Source: Antilocapra americana
Lineage: Eukaryota > Chordata > Mammalia > Artiodactyla > Antilocapridae
Assembly: GCA_007570785.1 (NCBI GenBank)
Contig: ML662442.1
Coordinates: 34,085,909-34,149,908, forward strand
DNA length: 64,000 nt
Direction: 5' to 3'
Below the pieces are notes generated by a model, which saw only the letters and a program-made list of their open reading frames with translations, made no database searches and was not told where the DNA came from. Position 1 is the first letter of the stretch, and every line of letters begins with the position of its first letter. Positions 41,876-52,570 of this stretch are shown here, one piece after another. The translations under genes were made by a program, and so were the position numbers.

Positions 41876-43734
41876 CACTCTCCTTACGGGATCGAAGGCT
41901 GATGCTATGTCCTGCCCTGTTCTGCTGGCTCCTGCCCAGTGCCTGCTGCACACGGTGGGGTGTCACTCTAGGGCCTCGATTTAGATATGCTAGCTCCTCC
42001 TAACTATGAAATCATTGACGTCTCTGTCACTGATTGCAGGCTCTAAATTTGGCTCTGAACCTGGGCGAATACAGGCCCTGCAGGCCTGCAGGGTGCAGGC
42101 CAGCGCAGTCCAAACTGAGTTCAATTAATGTAGTTGTTTCCTTTTCTTGTAGCTAGTCTACTACGTTTTAGACAAGGAGTTAGCTTCGTAAACTTTGCTG
42201 GGGGACAAGGTAAACTGTATACCTGCAAATGATTTTTCATTTGGAGAAGGCACAGAGAAAGGTCTGTTTACTTAAAGGACCAAGAGAGTCACGCAAACGT
42301 CACCAAGGAGCCTAAGCAAATAATATCTTGCTTCTCAAAATGAGCCACTCTCCAGCTGATAATCACACACAGAAGGTGTTTCAGCTCACCCCCTTAATTA
42401 CAGTAACTTCAACAGCAGCACACCTCTCCTTCTCCACCTCCCTCCCCTTGTGCCCTCTTCAAATTTTAGATTTGCCTTCATTTTATTGGGAGGGACATCT
42501 TGACTTTTTGTCAGTGAATAGTACTTTGGAAGCCAGTCATTCTGGAAACAGCAAGCAAGAAAGTCCTAATGGAAATGGAGATGTCCTTCTGGGGTTAACC
42601 ATGGACACAGGTATTTCTTTTCCTTGCTTGTGGGGAGAGAGATTTGGCTTCACTGTGTGTGTGTGTGTAAAGTCATCAAAGTAACAGCACATTCCATTTC
42701 AGGGATGTTAAAATAATATATGGCTGTGAAATGGAAAATGGAGGTAATTCTACATTTGGTAATTTGGGTCAACTTTTCTTTTGAACTATACAGACAATAT
42801 ATATATATATATTTTTTTTTCTTGCCTAATTTTTGCCAACGTGATTTGTCTATATAACACAAATAACCAGAACAAACCTAAAGAATGCCATGAATGGGGC
42901 TATCTCTTGTTGTGTTATATTCATAATGGCCTTTAAAGTTTTGGATTTAGAATTTTAAGATATATTTGCATAGTGTGTATTTCTCAAAACAACTTCGTTC
43001 TGTATATAAACAGGATTTGTTTTGAAGGACATTGGACACTCTGCCTGTTCAAAGTGCCTCTTCTAGACCACACATCACCTTGGTTGGAAATTCCTTTTAT
43101 TAGCAGCCAGACTGATCCCCAGAGACTAATTTGCTAAGTAAACTTCTATATCATTTAAACTGTCTTAGACTCAATTTCCTTATTTGTAAAATAAGAGGTT
43201 AAAAAAGAGCTCTACTTTCTCTATTTTTTCCATTTTCTTCTCTTTCCCAATTACTCAGCTTTGTGTTTAGTGTTTTTCTGTATTCAGTTTGCAAAGTGTT
43301 AAGATAATTTTAATTATACTACAATCAAAATGTCAACTTCTAATCTTAAGAAAACATATTCTAATTGACTAGGATTTGCCCTTAAGTACTTTCTTATCAA
43401 CGAAGTGTTCTCTCTGCAAATCCCTGATAACCTTTCTCTATAAAGACTCAAAGAAGTTCTTAACCTCCACTTGAACTGCCTTTCTTATTTCAGACCTTTC
43501 CATCATCTTCATTACCTTCTATGTTTCCACTAGCGGGCTAATGGCTACCAGTAGTTGTTGTAGAGAAAGCCTCAGTTTTATCAGGTCTTACTGATTTTTT
43601 GAATATCAGGCAATGTTAAGTACAGTTATCTTCACTTTCTTATAAGCTCTTGAACTGAGAGGCACACATCTCTGTTGTGAGAGAGAGACTTAATTTTATA
43701 TACATGCCGCATTATCTTTATTCATTCATACATC
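41876..43734. other. Unassigned sequence with palindrome and microsatellites
   Basis: No repeat family recognised. It contains the 18-bp palindrome at 42076-42093, a (tg)n run at about 42654-42668, and an (at)n run followed by T's at about 42797-42820. The 118-codon frame at 42328-42684 has no known domain and runs into the (tg)n run. Confidence 0.4.
42076..42093. repeat. Perfect 18-bp GC-rich palindrome
   Basis: ccctgcaggcctgcaggg equals its own reverse complement. It sits in a local run of related 'tgcagg' words (to 42099). Confidence 0.95.
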
Positions 43735-45090
43735 AAGGGATACTTAAGGTTATTTTCATATCTTGGCTATTGTAAACAATGTTGCAGAAACCATGGGAGT
43801 GGGGAGGGAGCATGGGGAAGGCATATATCTTTTTGAATTAGTGTTTTTATTTTCATCAGATAAGTACCCAGAAGTGGAATTGCTGGATCATATGGTATTT
43901 GCATTTTTAATTTTTTGAGGAGCCTCTATGCTATTTTCCATAGTAGTTGGCCTAATTTATATTCCCACCAACAATGCACTTGGAGCTTCCTTGGTGGCTC
44001 AGGAGTAAAGAATCCACTTGCAAATGCAGGAGACAGATTAGATCCCTGGTCTGGGAAGATCCTACATGCCATGAAGCAACTAAGCCCGTGCACCACAACT
44101 ATTGAGCCTGTACTCCACAGCAAGAGAAACCACTCCAGTGAGAAGCCTGCACACCACAACTAGAGAGTAGACCCTGCTCACCCTAACTAGAGAAAAGCCC
44201 GTGCAGCAACAAAGACCCAGCATAGGCAATAAATAAATAACTAAAATTCTCTTAAAAAACTGTATGTGGGTTCCCTTTTCTCCACATCCTCATCAGCTCT
44301 TGATTATTTCTTGTCTTTTTGGTCATAGCCAAATAGCGAGGTAATATTTCATAGGTTTTGATTTGCATTTCCCTGATGATTAGTAATACTGAGAATCTTT
44401 TCATGCAACTATTGCATGTCTTTATGTCTTCTTTGGGGAAAAAAAAGACTATTCTAGATCTTCTGCTCATTTTTGTTCTCTCATTTTAAATTTATTATTA
44501 TTTTGCTATTGATTTGCATGAATTCTTTATATATTTTGAAAGTATTTTCTCCTGTTCAGTTGGTTGCCTTTTAATTTTGTTGATGGTCTCTTTTTAGATT
44601 TATATAGTCCCACTTGTTTATTTTTTATTTTGTTGCCTCTACTGTTGGTGTCAAATCCAACAAACTATTGCCAAGATGGATGGTAAGAAAGAAGCTCATT
44701 ATCTATGTTTTCTTTTAAAAGTTTTATGATTTCAGGTCTTACATACAAATCTTTAATCCATTTGAATTATTTTTTGTGTATAATGTAAGACAGAAAGAAT
44801 TTCATTCTTTTGCATATGGCTGTCCAATATTCCCAGCATTTATTGAAGAGACTGTCCTTTCCCTCATTGTATATTCTTGTTGCCTTTGTTATAAATTAAT
44901 TGACCATACATATGTGGGTTTATTTTTGGGCTCTCTATTCTGTTCCATTGATTTATTTGTTTTTATAGGAGTACCATACTGTTTTGATTACCATGGCTTT
45001 GTAATATAGTTTGAAATCAGGGCATGTGATACTTCTAGATTTGTGTTTCTTTCTCAAGATTGGCTTGGCTATTCAGGTGAGACTGTCAGC
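43735..45090 (-). mobile_element. L1 fossil, antisense: 3' UTR and end of ORF2, interrupted by CHR-2
   Basis: Reversed L1 text from 3' UTR into ORF2: 'ttcatatcttggctattgta', 'cagaagtggaattgctggat', 'ccatagtagttggcctaatt', then after a SINE 'cttttctccacatcctcatc', 'tttgatttgcatttccctga', 'atctttaatccatttgaatt', 'tctctattctgttccattga', 'taccatactgttttgattac' and 'catggctttgtaatatagtt'. The ORF2 portion is riddled with stops. L1MA-like age by eye. Confidence 0.9.
43983..44258 (+). mobile_element. CHR-2-type SINE inserted in L1
   Basis: Head 'gagcttccttggtggctcag', 'aatccacttgcaaatgcagg', body 'tacatgccatgaagcaacta', 'agcccgtgcaccacaactat', 'gagcctgtactccacagcaa', 'agaaaagcccgtgcagcaac', tail (aaat)n to about 44258. 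The L1 reads through on both sides, so the SINE is the younger of the two. Confidence 0.92.
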
Positions 45091-45410
45091 TTTTCTTGAA
45101 AAAACACATTCCACCTTATATTTAGATCTATTTCCACATGGTACAAGACATCTTATGAGTATTCATTATGTGTTAGACATCAGGCTGGGTTCCAGGTAGG
45201 AAACATAGAAAGCTAAACTGTATGCCTGTTTCTAGCAACTCAGCTTCTAGCAATGGAGCTCTCCTTGCTCCTGATACACCTAATAATTTATGTACCATTA
45301 ATGTATAGTCCAGGTAAAATTGCAACATTTAGTCTTGAATAACACCTGATTCCACCTGAAACTGTAAATAGTCTTGAGTTTACTCAGAACTTAGCTTTTA
45401 TGCCGCTACC
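45091..45410. other. Unassigned sequence, possible L2 piece
   Basis: 45155-45215 ('gtattcattatgtgttagac', 'atcaggctgggttccaggta') resembles a reversed L2 terminus. Otherwise unassigned. Confidence 0.35.
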
Positions 45411-45707
45411 TCAAGTCTCAATGCTGCTGCTGCTGCTAAGTCGCTTTAGTTGTGTCCGAGTCTGTGTGACCCCATAGACAGCAGCCCACCAGGCTCCCCC
45501 TTCCCTGGGACTCTCCAGGCAAGAACACTGGAGTGGGTTACCATTTCCTTCTCCAGTGCGTGAAAGTGAAAAGTGAAAGGAAAGTCTCTCAGTCGTGTCT
45601 AACTCCTAGCGACCCCATGGACTGAAGCCCACCAGGCTCCTCTATCCATGGGATTTTCCAGGCAAGAGTACTGGAGTGGGTTGCGATTGCCTTCTCTTCA
45701 AGTCTCA
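45411..45707 (-). mobile_element. Bov-A2 SINE (dimer), antisense, with 10-bp TSD
   Basis: Same arrangement as the copy at 2.2 kb: (ctg)n, first unit 'taagtcgctttagttgtgtc', linker 'gcgtgaaagtgaaaagtgaa', second unit 'agtctctcagtcgtgtctaa' ending 'attgccttctct'. A perfect tcaagtctca duplication lies at 45411-45420 and 45698-45707. Confidence 0.96.
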
Positions 45708-47059
45708 GTGAAAGGTGAGCAAACCTTGAAAATGCTGTCAGTAGTTGAAGCATGAGCTTAGAAAAGTAATGAAATGTACACCCAGACAAGGACTGTTGAG
45801 AAAGTTTCATATCACTCTCCAAATTGAAAGTGGTTGCAAAGAAAAGCATATTTCATGCATGTTTTTATCTTCCCATCTTTCCTTCCTTCTGTCTTTCCTT
45901 CTTCTTTGCTTATAAAGGCTATAAATGTTAGTATAGGCTGTTGGAGTTTCCAGAAGAATAAGCACCCCGACCCTGCACTGTGTACTTCGTTAATCAGTGA
46001 GACTGTGAGTTATAAGTCTTAGAGACAGCCTAAGAAATCACTAAACATTTTCTACTTTGTGATTCACTTTGATAAGTGACAATTTAGAAATAGTTCTGGG
46101 CTACTCTAAAGTAAGTTACGGTCCCTCAGTTCAGTAGTTGGTTTCAATAGGGCCTCAGTACTTTTTATAGCTATCAGTTGAACACTTGTGCAAACTGATG
46201 CTGTCATTCCAAATGTTTCTGCCAAGTTTCTGCTGCCAGGAGCTGTTGAAGGTTTTACTAAGCCTTTTCTTAAGACAATCTATGTTTTCCTTCTGATGAA
46301 TGATTTAATCTGATTTATTGGGGAAATAATTTTTTGAGAATGATTTAGTATCTTAGCACTAATCCTTGATTTGTGGTTTTAACCTGCTTCTTAGAGTAAA
46401 GGATCTTACCTTTATTGTTATTTCCCTTTTATTGTTTCAACTTAATGTTTGTTCTAATCTTAGAAACAGAAGTATAATCTCTTATTTATTTGAACTTTGA
46501 GGTGGCTGGGTGTAGAGGGGGAAGCATTTTAAGAAATATGGTTGTAGACAAGAAAACAGTTCTAACAAAAGTAAACATGACCCATTTCAAAGCTGTGATT
46601 CAAAATTCCTCAAATATTACTTTTTTTAAAGGAGATCTTCCCCAATATATGATGTAGGGAGTTAGATAATTTTTCTAAAATTATCTTTGAGGCTTTTCTC
46701 ATTTTGCTCATCACCTTTATTTCACTCTTGGTATATATTTGAAGAGCAATACATTATTATTATTTTTTTTAATCACAGAGGTTAAGCTTTTTGAAGTAAA
46801 ATGTGTAAGTTTTGATCATGAATGTAGAATCAAACCCAATTTAGTTGGTCTTTACACCCCATGTAATCGAAAGGTCCTAATTGTTTTTCTCATCTTATAA
46901 GAACCTCACATCAAATGCTGAATCTGATTCCCATAAAGAAATATCAAAACAACCAAGGAGACAGCAAATACATGCTGTGGACTGAAGCTGTAAAATGGGT
47001 TATCATATTAACTCTTGGCTGATGGCAAGTCTATTAATGTTTACAAAGAAAATGCATTT
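45708..47059. other. Unassigned AT-rich sequence
   Basis: About 1.35 kb, with no recognised repeat or exon. Confidence 0.4.
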
Positions 47060-47136
47060 CCTCATTCATTCATTCAACAGTTAAACCATCTTTCTTGCAA
47101 GCCTCCTATGTGTAGCAATAGCCATTCCAAATTACA

Positions 47137-47472
47137 GACTATCAATCTATGACCTGCAGGCCAAAACTGGCCAACTGCCTGTTTTTGCACAGCCCATGAG
47201 CTAAGAATGGTTTTCAAATTTTTAAATAATTAGAAAAATCAAAAAAAGAATAACATTTTGTGGTTCATTAAAATGATATGAAATTCAAATGTCAGTGGTC
47301 AGAAATAAAGTTTTCATGGAACCACAGACACACTCTCATTAATAATTTTCTAAAGCTGCTTTTATGCTAAGAAATCAGAGCTGGAGTACTTCTGACAAAG
47401 ACTATGTCCTACAAAGTTTAAAACATATAATGCCTGGCTCTTTACAGAAAAAGTTAGCTGATCCCTGTTGTA
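47137..47472 (-). mobile_element. hAT-type DNA transposon fossil, antisense, in L2
   Basis: 'tatgacctgcaggccaaaac', 'tggccaactgcctgtttttg', 'aaataaagttttcatggaac', 'cacagacacactctcattaa', 'tctaaagctgcttttatgct', 'gcctggctctttacagaaaa' and 'agttagctgatccctgttg' are the reverse of the family seen at 31185. Confidence 0.8.
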
Positions 47473-47623
47473 GATACTGGGAATTTAACATGAGAAAAAT
47501 AAGAAAATTTTCTGCGCTTATGAAAAATGCATTCTAAAGGAAAAACAAAAAGCATAAATGAACAAGATCGTTTCAGACTATTGAATATATTATAAAGACA
47601 ATGAAACATTTGATGTGATGCAT

Positions 47624-49218
47624 AGTGAAGATTTGGGCTTCACTTGTAGCTGAGCTGGTAAAGAATCTGCCTGTAATGCGGGAGACCTGGATTTGATCCC
47701 TGGGTTGGAAAGATCTGGAGAAGGGAAAGGCTACCCACTCCAGTATTCTGGCCTGGAGGATACCATGGACTGTAAAGTCATGGGGTTGCAAAGAGTCAGA
47801 CATGATTGAGCAACTTCAGATGACGCTGTGTAAGTGCTGCATTCAATATGTCAGCAAATTTGGAAAACTCAGCAGTGGCCTCAGGACTGGAAAAGGTCAG
47901 TTTTCATTCCAATCCCAAAGAAAGTCAATGCCAAAGAATGCTCAAACGATTGCACAATTGCACTCATCTCACATGCTGGTAAAGTAATGCTCAAAATTCT
48001 CCAAGCTAGGCTTCAGCAGTACATGAACTCTGAACTTCCAGATGTTCAAGCTGGTTTTAAAAAGTCAGAGGAACCAGAGATCAAATTGCCAACATCTGCT
48101 GGATCATCAAAAAAGCAAGAGAGTTCCAGAAAAACATCTACTTCTGCTTTATTGACTGTGCCAAAGCCTTTGACTGTGTGGATCACAATAAACTGTGGAA
48201 AATTCTTAAGAGATGAGAATACCAGACCACCTGTCTCTTGAGAAACCTGTATGCAGGTCAGGAAGCAACAGTTAGAACTGGACATGGAACAACAGACGGG
48301 TTCCGTATAGGAAAAGGAGTACGTCAAGGCTGTATATTGTCACCCTGCTTATTTAACTTATATGCAGAGTACATCATGAGAAATGCTGGGCTGGAAGAAG
48401 CACAAGCTGGAATCAAGATTGCTGGGAGAAATATCAATAACCGTAGATATGCAGATGACACCGCCCTTGTGGCAGAAAGTGAAGAGGAACTAAAGAGCCT
48501 CTAGATGAAAGTTAAAGAGGAGAGTGAAAAAGTTGGCTTAAAGCTTAATATTCATAAAACTAAGATCATGGCATCCGGGCCCATCACTTCATGGCAAATA
48601 GATGGGGAAAAAGTGGCTAACTTTATTTTTCAGGGCTCCAAAATCACTGCAGATGGTGACTGCAGCCATGAAATTAAAAGAGGCTTACTCCTTGGAAGGA
48701 AAGTTATGACCTACCTAGACAGCATATTAAAAAGCAGAGACATTACTTTGCCAACAAAGGTCAATCTAGTCAAGACTATGGTTTTTCCAGTGGTCATGTA
48801 TGGATGTGAGAGTTGGACTATAAAGAAAGCTGAGTGCACAGTTTTGAACTGTGGTGTTGGAGAAGGCTCTTGAGAATCCTTTGTACTGCAAGGAGATCCA
48901 ACCAGTCCATCCTAAAGGAAATCAATCCTGGGTGTTTATTGGAAGGACCGATGTTGAAGCTGAAACTCCCATACTTTGGCCACCTAATGGGAAGAGCTGA
49001 CTCATTTGAAGAGACTCTGATGCTGGGAAGGATTGGGGACAAGAGGAGAAGGGGATGACAGAGGATGAGGTGGTTGGATGGCATCACTGACTCAATGCAC
49101 ATGGGTTTGGGTGGACTCTGGGAGTTGGTGACGGACAGGGAGGGTTGGCAGTTCATAGGGTTGAAAAGAGTCGGACATGACTGAGCGACTGAACTGAACT
49201 GAACTAAACTGAGTGAAG
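47624..49218 (+). mobile_element. Bov-tA joined to 5'-truncated BovB, possible single chimeric insertion
   Basis: 47635-47816 is a Bov-tA with complete 5' head ('gggcttcacttgtagctgag') that ends inside its BovB-derived tail ('catgattgagcaactt'). Without any spacer, 47818-49211 is BovB from mid-RT ('gatgacgctgtgtaagtgct') to its 3' tip ('gaactgaactgaactaaact'). agtgaag occurs before the SINE (47624-47630) and after the BovB (49212-49218), so one TSD may flank the pair. Broken RT frames are annotated separately. Confidence 0.85.
47834..48873 (+). pseudogene. BovB ORF2 RT remnant, frameshifted and stopped
   Basis: Pieces of the same RT as at 13.9 kb. The 5' piece carries 'QQIWKTQQWPQDWKRSVFIP' and reads to 'LPDVQAGF', where a deletion near 48056-48066 shifts the frame. 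A middle piece (from 48238) carries an intact motif B (GKGVRQGCILSP, Arg codon at 48322) and the catalytic YADD (48448-48459). An in-frame TAG at 48502-48504 then ends it. A third piece (48505-48873) carries 'NIHKTKIMASGPITSW' and 'VMYGCESWTIKKAEC'. It has no endonuclease domain. Motif sequences are better kept than in the 13.9-kb copy, but the frame is not. Confidence 0.88.
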
Positions 49219-49799
49219 GTGGTTAATTTAGATGGGGTGGTCAGAGGAATCCCCTGTGACAGTGAAGCTGAGAGCTGAATGGCAAGGAATCAACCATGAA
49301 GCACCTGGAAATAGAGGGTCTCAGTCAGAGGGAACAGGAACTAGGAAGTCTCAGGAACAGGGAAGCATGGCTGGATTACAGAGATGGGGACAGTAGAAGG
49401 AGGTGAGATCAGAGAGGGAGCTAGGGTTAGGCAGGGGCCAGCTCACAGAGGCCTTTATATTTTTCTCTATGGGCAGAGAAAATTCTCTGAAAGGTTTTAA
49501 CACAGGAATGACATGATCTGAATTCCATTTTAGACAGATCAACTTGATGATTGTATGGAAAAGAGATTCCAGTGGAAGCCAAAGTGGACACAAATGGGCT
49601 GCTGCAGTGGACCAGAGAGGGTGGTGGTTTGACTTAGGAGTGCAGTTGGGGGAGGGGAGGAATTGGGAAGATTTAAAGCTTAACATGGGGGTGAGATGTC
49701 AAGGCTTGCTGAGGTGGAAGGAGAAGGAAAGAGAGAAACAGGATTACACTCAGGTTTTTGGCCAAACTGGTGCCATTTCCTAATGTAAACCGTTCTGCC

Positions 49800-49880
49800 T
49801 GCATGTATGCTAAGATTCTTTGGTCATGTCCGTAGTCCCCAAGGCTCCTCTGTCCATGGGAATCTCCAGGCACAAAGTGT
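49800..49880 (-). mobile_element. Bov-tA/Bov-A fragment, antisense, deleted
   Basis: 'gcatgtatgctaagattctt', 'tggtcatgtccgtagtcccc' and 'aaggctcctctgtccatggg' then 'aatctccaggca' are Bov-A body text with internal deletions. The tRNA head is missing. Confidence 0.7.
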
Positions 49881-50061
49881 ACTGAAAACTATTGAAATAT
49901 ATGAACTAGACTTATATCTCAAATAGAACTTTATCTGTGTAATGTATGTTTTTCATTTGTTTTGTACTAGAAATGTGGTTGTGCATCTACACCTTGGTGT
50001 CTAATTTTTGTCTTCATTGTCTTTTTTGAATGTATTAATAGGAAATAACTGACATCATCCA

Positions 50062-50438
50062 CAAAGGCATATGTGGTGTTGGAGAAGACCTTTGAGAGTC
50101 TCTTGGACTGCAAGGAGATCAAACCAGTCAATCCGAAAGGAAATTGACCCTGAATATTCATTGGAAGGACTGATACTGAAGCTCTAATACTTTGGACACC
50201 TGATGCGCACAGCTGACTCATTAGTAAAGACCCTGATGTTGGGAACGATTGAAGGCAGGAGGAGAAGGGGAAGAGGAAGAGATGGTTGGATGGCATCACC
50301 AACTTGATGGACTTGAGTTTGAGCACACTCCGGGAGATGGAGTAAGCCTGATGGCTGGGAAGCCTGACATGCTGCAGTCCATGGGGTTGCAAAGACTTGG
50401 ACATGACTGAGCAGCGAACAACAACAGCAAAGGCATAT
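50062..50438 (+). mobile_element. BovB 3' end, 355 bp, with 11-bp TSD
   Basis: 5'-truncated BovB (50073-50427): 'gtggtgttggagaagacctt', 'ggatggcatcaccaacttga', 'gggttgcaaagacttggaca' and a tail of 'aacaacaacagc'. A perfect caaaggcatat duplication lies at 50062-50072 and 50428-50438. This is the clearest target-primed insertion of BovB in the window. Confidence 0.97.
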
Positions 50439-50533
50439 AAACCAAGAGAAAAGACAGCTTTTAATTTTAAGTCCACATGAAGACCTCATTCTGCAGACTA
50501 AGGAAGAGGTAAGTGTGACCATGAAATGCCAGG

Positions 50534-50723
50534 GTTTTTGTTTATTTATTTGGTTGCACCTTGTCTTAGTTGTGGCACATGGGAGCTTTGATCTTGGGTT
50601 GCGGCAAGCAGACTTTTGGGTTGCAGCAGGTAAAAATCTAGTTCCCCGACCGAAGATTGAACCTGGGCCCCCTGCATTGGAAGCATTGGAAGTCTTAACC
50701 ACTGGAAAAACAGGGAAGTCCCT
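50534..50723 (-). mobile_element. CHR-2-type SINE, antisense
   Basis: 'tttgtttatttatttggttg', 'gtcttagttgtggcacatgg', 'gggttgcagcaggtaaaaat', 'agttccccgaccgaagattg' and the head 'ccccctgcattggaagcatt', 'gaaaaacagggaagtccct'. Confidence 0.9.
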
Positions 50724-51369
50724 GAAAAACCAGTTTAACACCATTTGTAAACTTTGCCTTACACAGATGATCTGTTGTTGATTTGTAGATAACAGGGAAA
50801 TAACCAGATTTCCTTGTGACATTCTCATAACAGATATTTGTGACATTGATTCCATTATTTTGGTTCAGCTTATTATAGATAACTAGTTGATGGGCCCATC
50901 CAACCAAATAGCAATCACCTGTATTTTTCCAGGGTGTAGAAATATTTTATTTGCAGAAAGAAAGCATGTTTCTCCCAGTTTTGTCAGCATAGTCAAACAT
51001 TAATGGTGTACATCAGCAAAAAATTATGAGAAAATGGGGGATATCATAGTACCAACACTATCATTAAGAAGATAGGAAGAAACTGTAAAACCTTTGCTAG
51101 ACTTTTTTTCCCTCTAATCTTCTATAAAAAGAAAACCAGGACTTTAAACCTTCCCACAGGTGATCATTTTAGCTACACTAATTACTCATGAAGATTACAT
51201 GACTTTGAACAGTTGTGGTCACTGAAATGATTGAAAAAATCAAATGAACTGAGTGATAGGATGGTTGTAGTAATCAGCATCAAACTCTGTGCAGCTTTTG
51301 GTAGATTGTGTGTGTGTGTGAGGGTGGAGGGAAAGAAAGACTGGAACTCGAATTCAGACTTGAGCATTT
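50724..51369. other. Unassigned sequence inside the dissected L2
   Basis: No repeat family recognised. A short (tg)n run lies at about 51308-51320. It separates two collinear L2 pieces, so it may be an unrecognised insertion or diverged L2. Confidence 0.35.
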
Positions 51370-51862
51370 GGCGGGGTGATTATGGCCTTACTGAGACAGC
51401 AGACCTGCAGACGGAATGTACTTAGGGAGTGAAGGAGATGACTTCAGTTTGGAGCCTATGTTTGCATTTGGGTTGTGTGTGAATATCCGCATGGAGACAC
51501 ATCCAGGAAGTGGTTGGAGATAATAGGTCTGCAGTTCATAGAAGAGATTTAGATGAAAGATTTAGAGGGACTTTAGAATCTTGGGAGTAAATAAGATAGC
51601 CCAGAGAAAATGTGCATAGTGAAAAAGACTGATATTTACTCTCTAAAGCAAAGGAACAAGAATAGAAACTTGTAAAGGAGACTGTAAAGGAAGAGTCAGA
51701 AAGATCTGTATGGTATGAGAAGCTATAGAAGTCACAAGACTATTTTTTTAATATTGTGTCATATATTGTATATATTTTTAATTCTCTTCTGATTATGTTA
51801 TCTTTTTACTTAAAACACTTGGCTCTCAGAAAGAAATCCCCAATCCTAAACAGGGTGTACAC

Positions 51863-51911
51863 AGGGATTCTCAAACTATAGCATGCATCAGAATTCTTGG
51901 AGGGCTTATTA
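51863..51911 (+). mobile_element. MER5A-type hAT fragment
   Basis: 'cagggattctcaaactatag', 'catgcatcagaattcttgga' and 'gggcttattaaaa' are the MER5A 5' end. Only ~48 bp remain. Confidence 0.75.
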
Positions 51912-52359
51912 AAAGAAGACTATTTTAAAAAGTGAACTGTGGTGTCAAATGCTGAAGGAAAGGCAAGTGAGAAACAACTGGAAGTATCCACTGAATTTAT
52001 TCGTACATAGACTTTGGTATATTGCTCAAAGCAATTCTGGTAGAGCAATTCATGGCAGAGAAAACTGGATTGTAGTGATTAAGGGGCAAGTGGGAAGTGA
52101 GAGAATAAAGTGCATATTGTCAAGTTTTTCAGAAATTTGACTGCGAACGGTAGAAGTGCAATAAGGCGTTGGATTAAAGACATACTGGAAAGAGAAAGAT
52201 TCTTCCTTTCTCTACCATAGTATTTGAGCTTGTTTAAATACTAATGAGAAGATTTAATATATGAGAGTGATTAATTACAGATCAGTGTCTCAGAGACCAT
52301 TGGGATGAATATTATAGTAATTGTTGAGGATTTAGCATTCCTCAGTGCTAAAAGGATGA

Positions 52360-52570
52360 GTGCATGCTAAGTCGCTTAGTCATGTCCAACTCTTTGCGAC
52401 CCTGTGGACTGTAGCCCATCAGTCTTCTCTGTCCATGGGATTCTCTAGGCAAGAATACTGGAGTGGGTTGCCATGCCTTCCTCCAGGAGATCCTCCCAGT
52501 CTGGGTATTGAATCCTGTCTCTTACATCTCCTGCACTGGCAGGCAGGGTCTTAGCACTAGTGGGAAGCCC
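52360..52570 (-). mobile_element. Bov-tA SINE, antisense
   Basis: Body 'gtgcatgctaagtcgcttag', 'ccctgtggactgtagcccat', 'aagaatactggagtgggttg' and head 'acatctcctgcactggcagg', 'agcactagtgggaagcccat'. It interrupts the L2 fossil. Confidence 0.95.

Noticed and set aside
42328..42684. 118-codon plus-strand frame
   Set aside because: No known domain, and it ends in a (tg)n microsatellite. No conservation evidence is available here.
50184..50855. 223-codon minus-strand open frame, one of the longest in the window
   Set aside because: It reads antisense through a BovB 3' fragment and a CHR-2 SINE, joining unrelated repeats. Not a gene.
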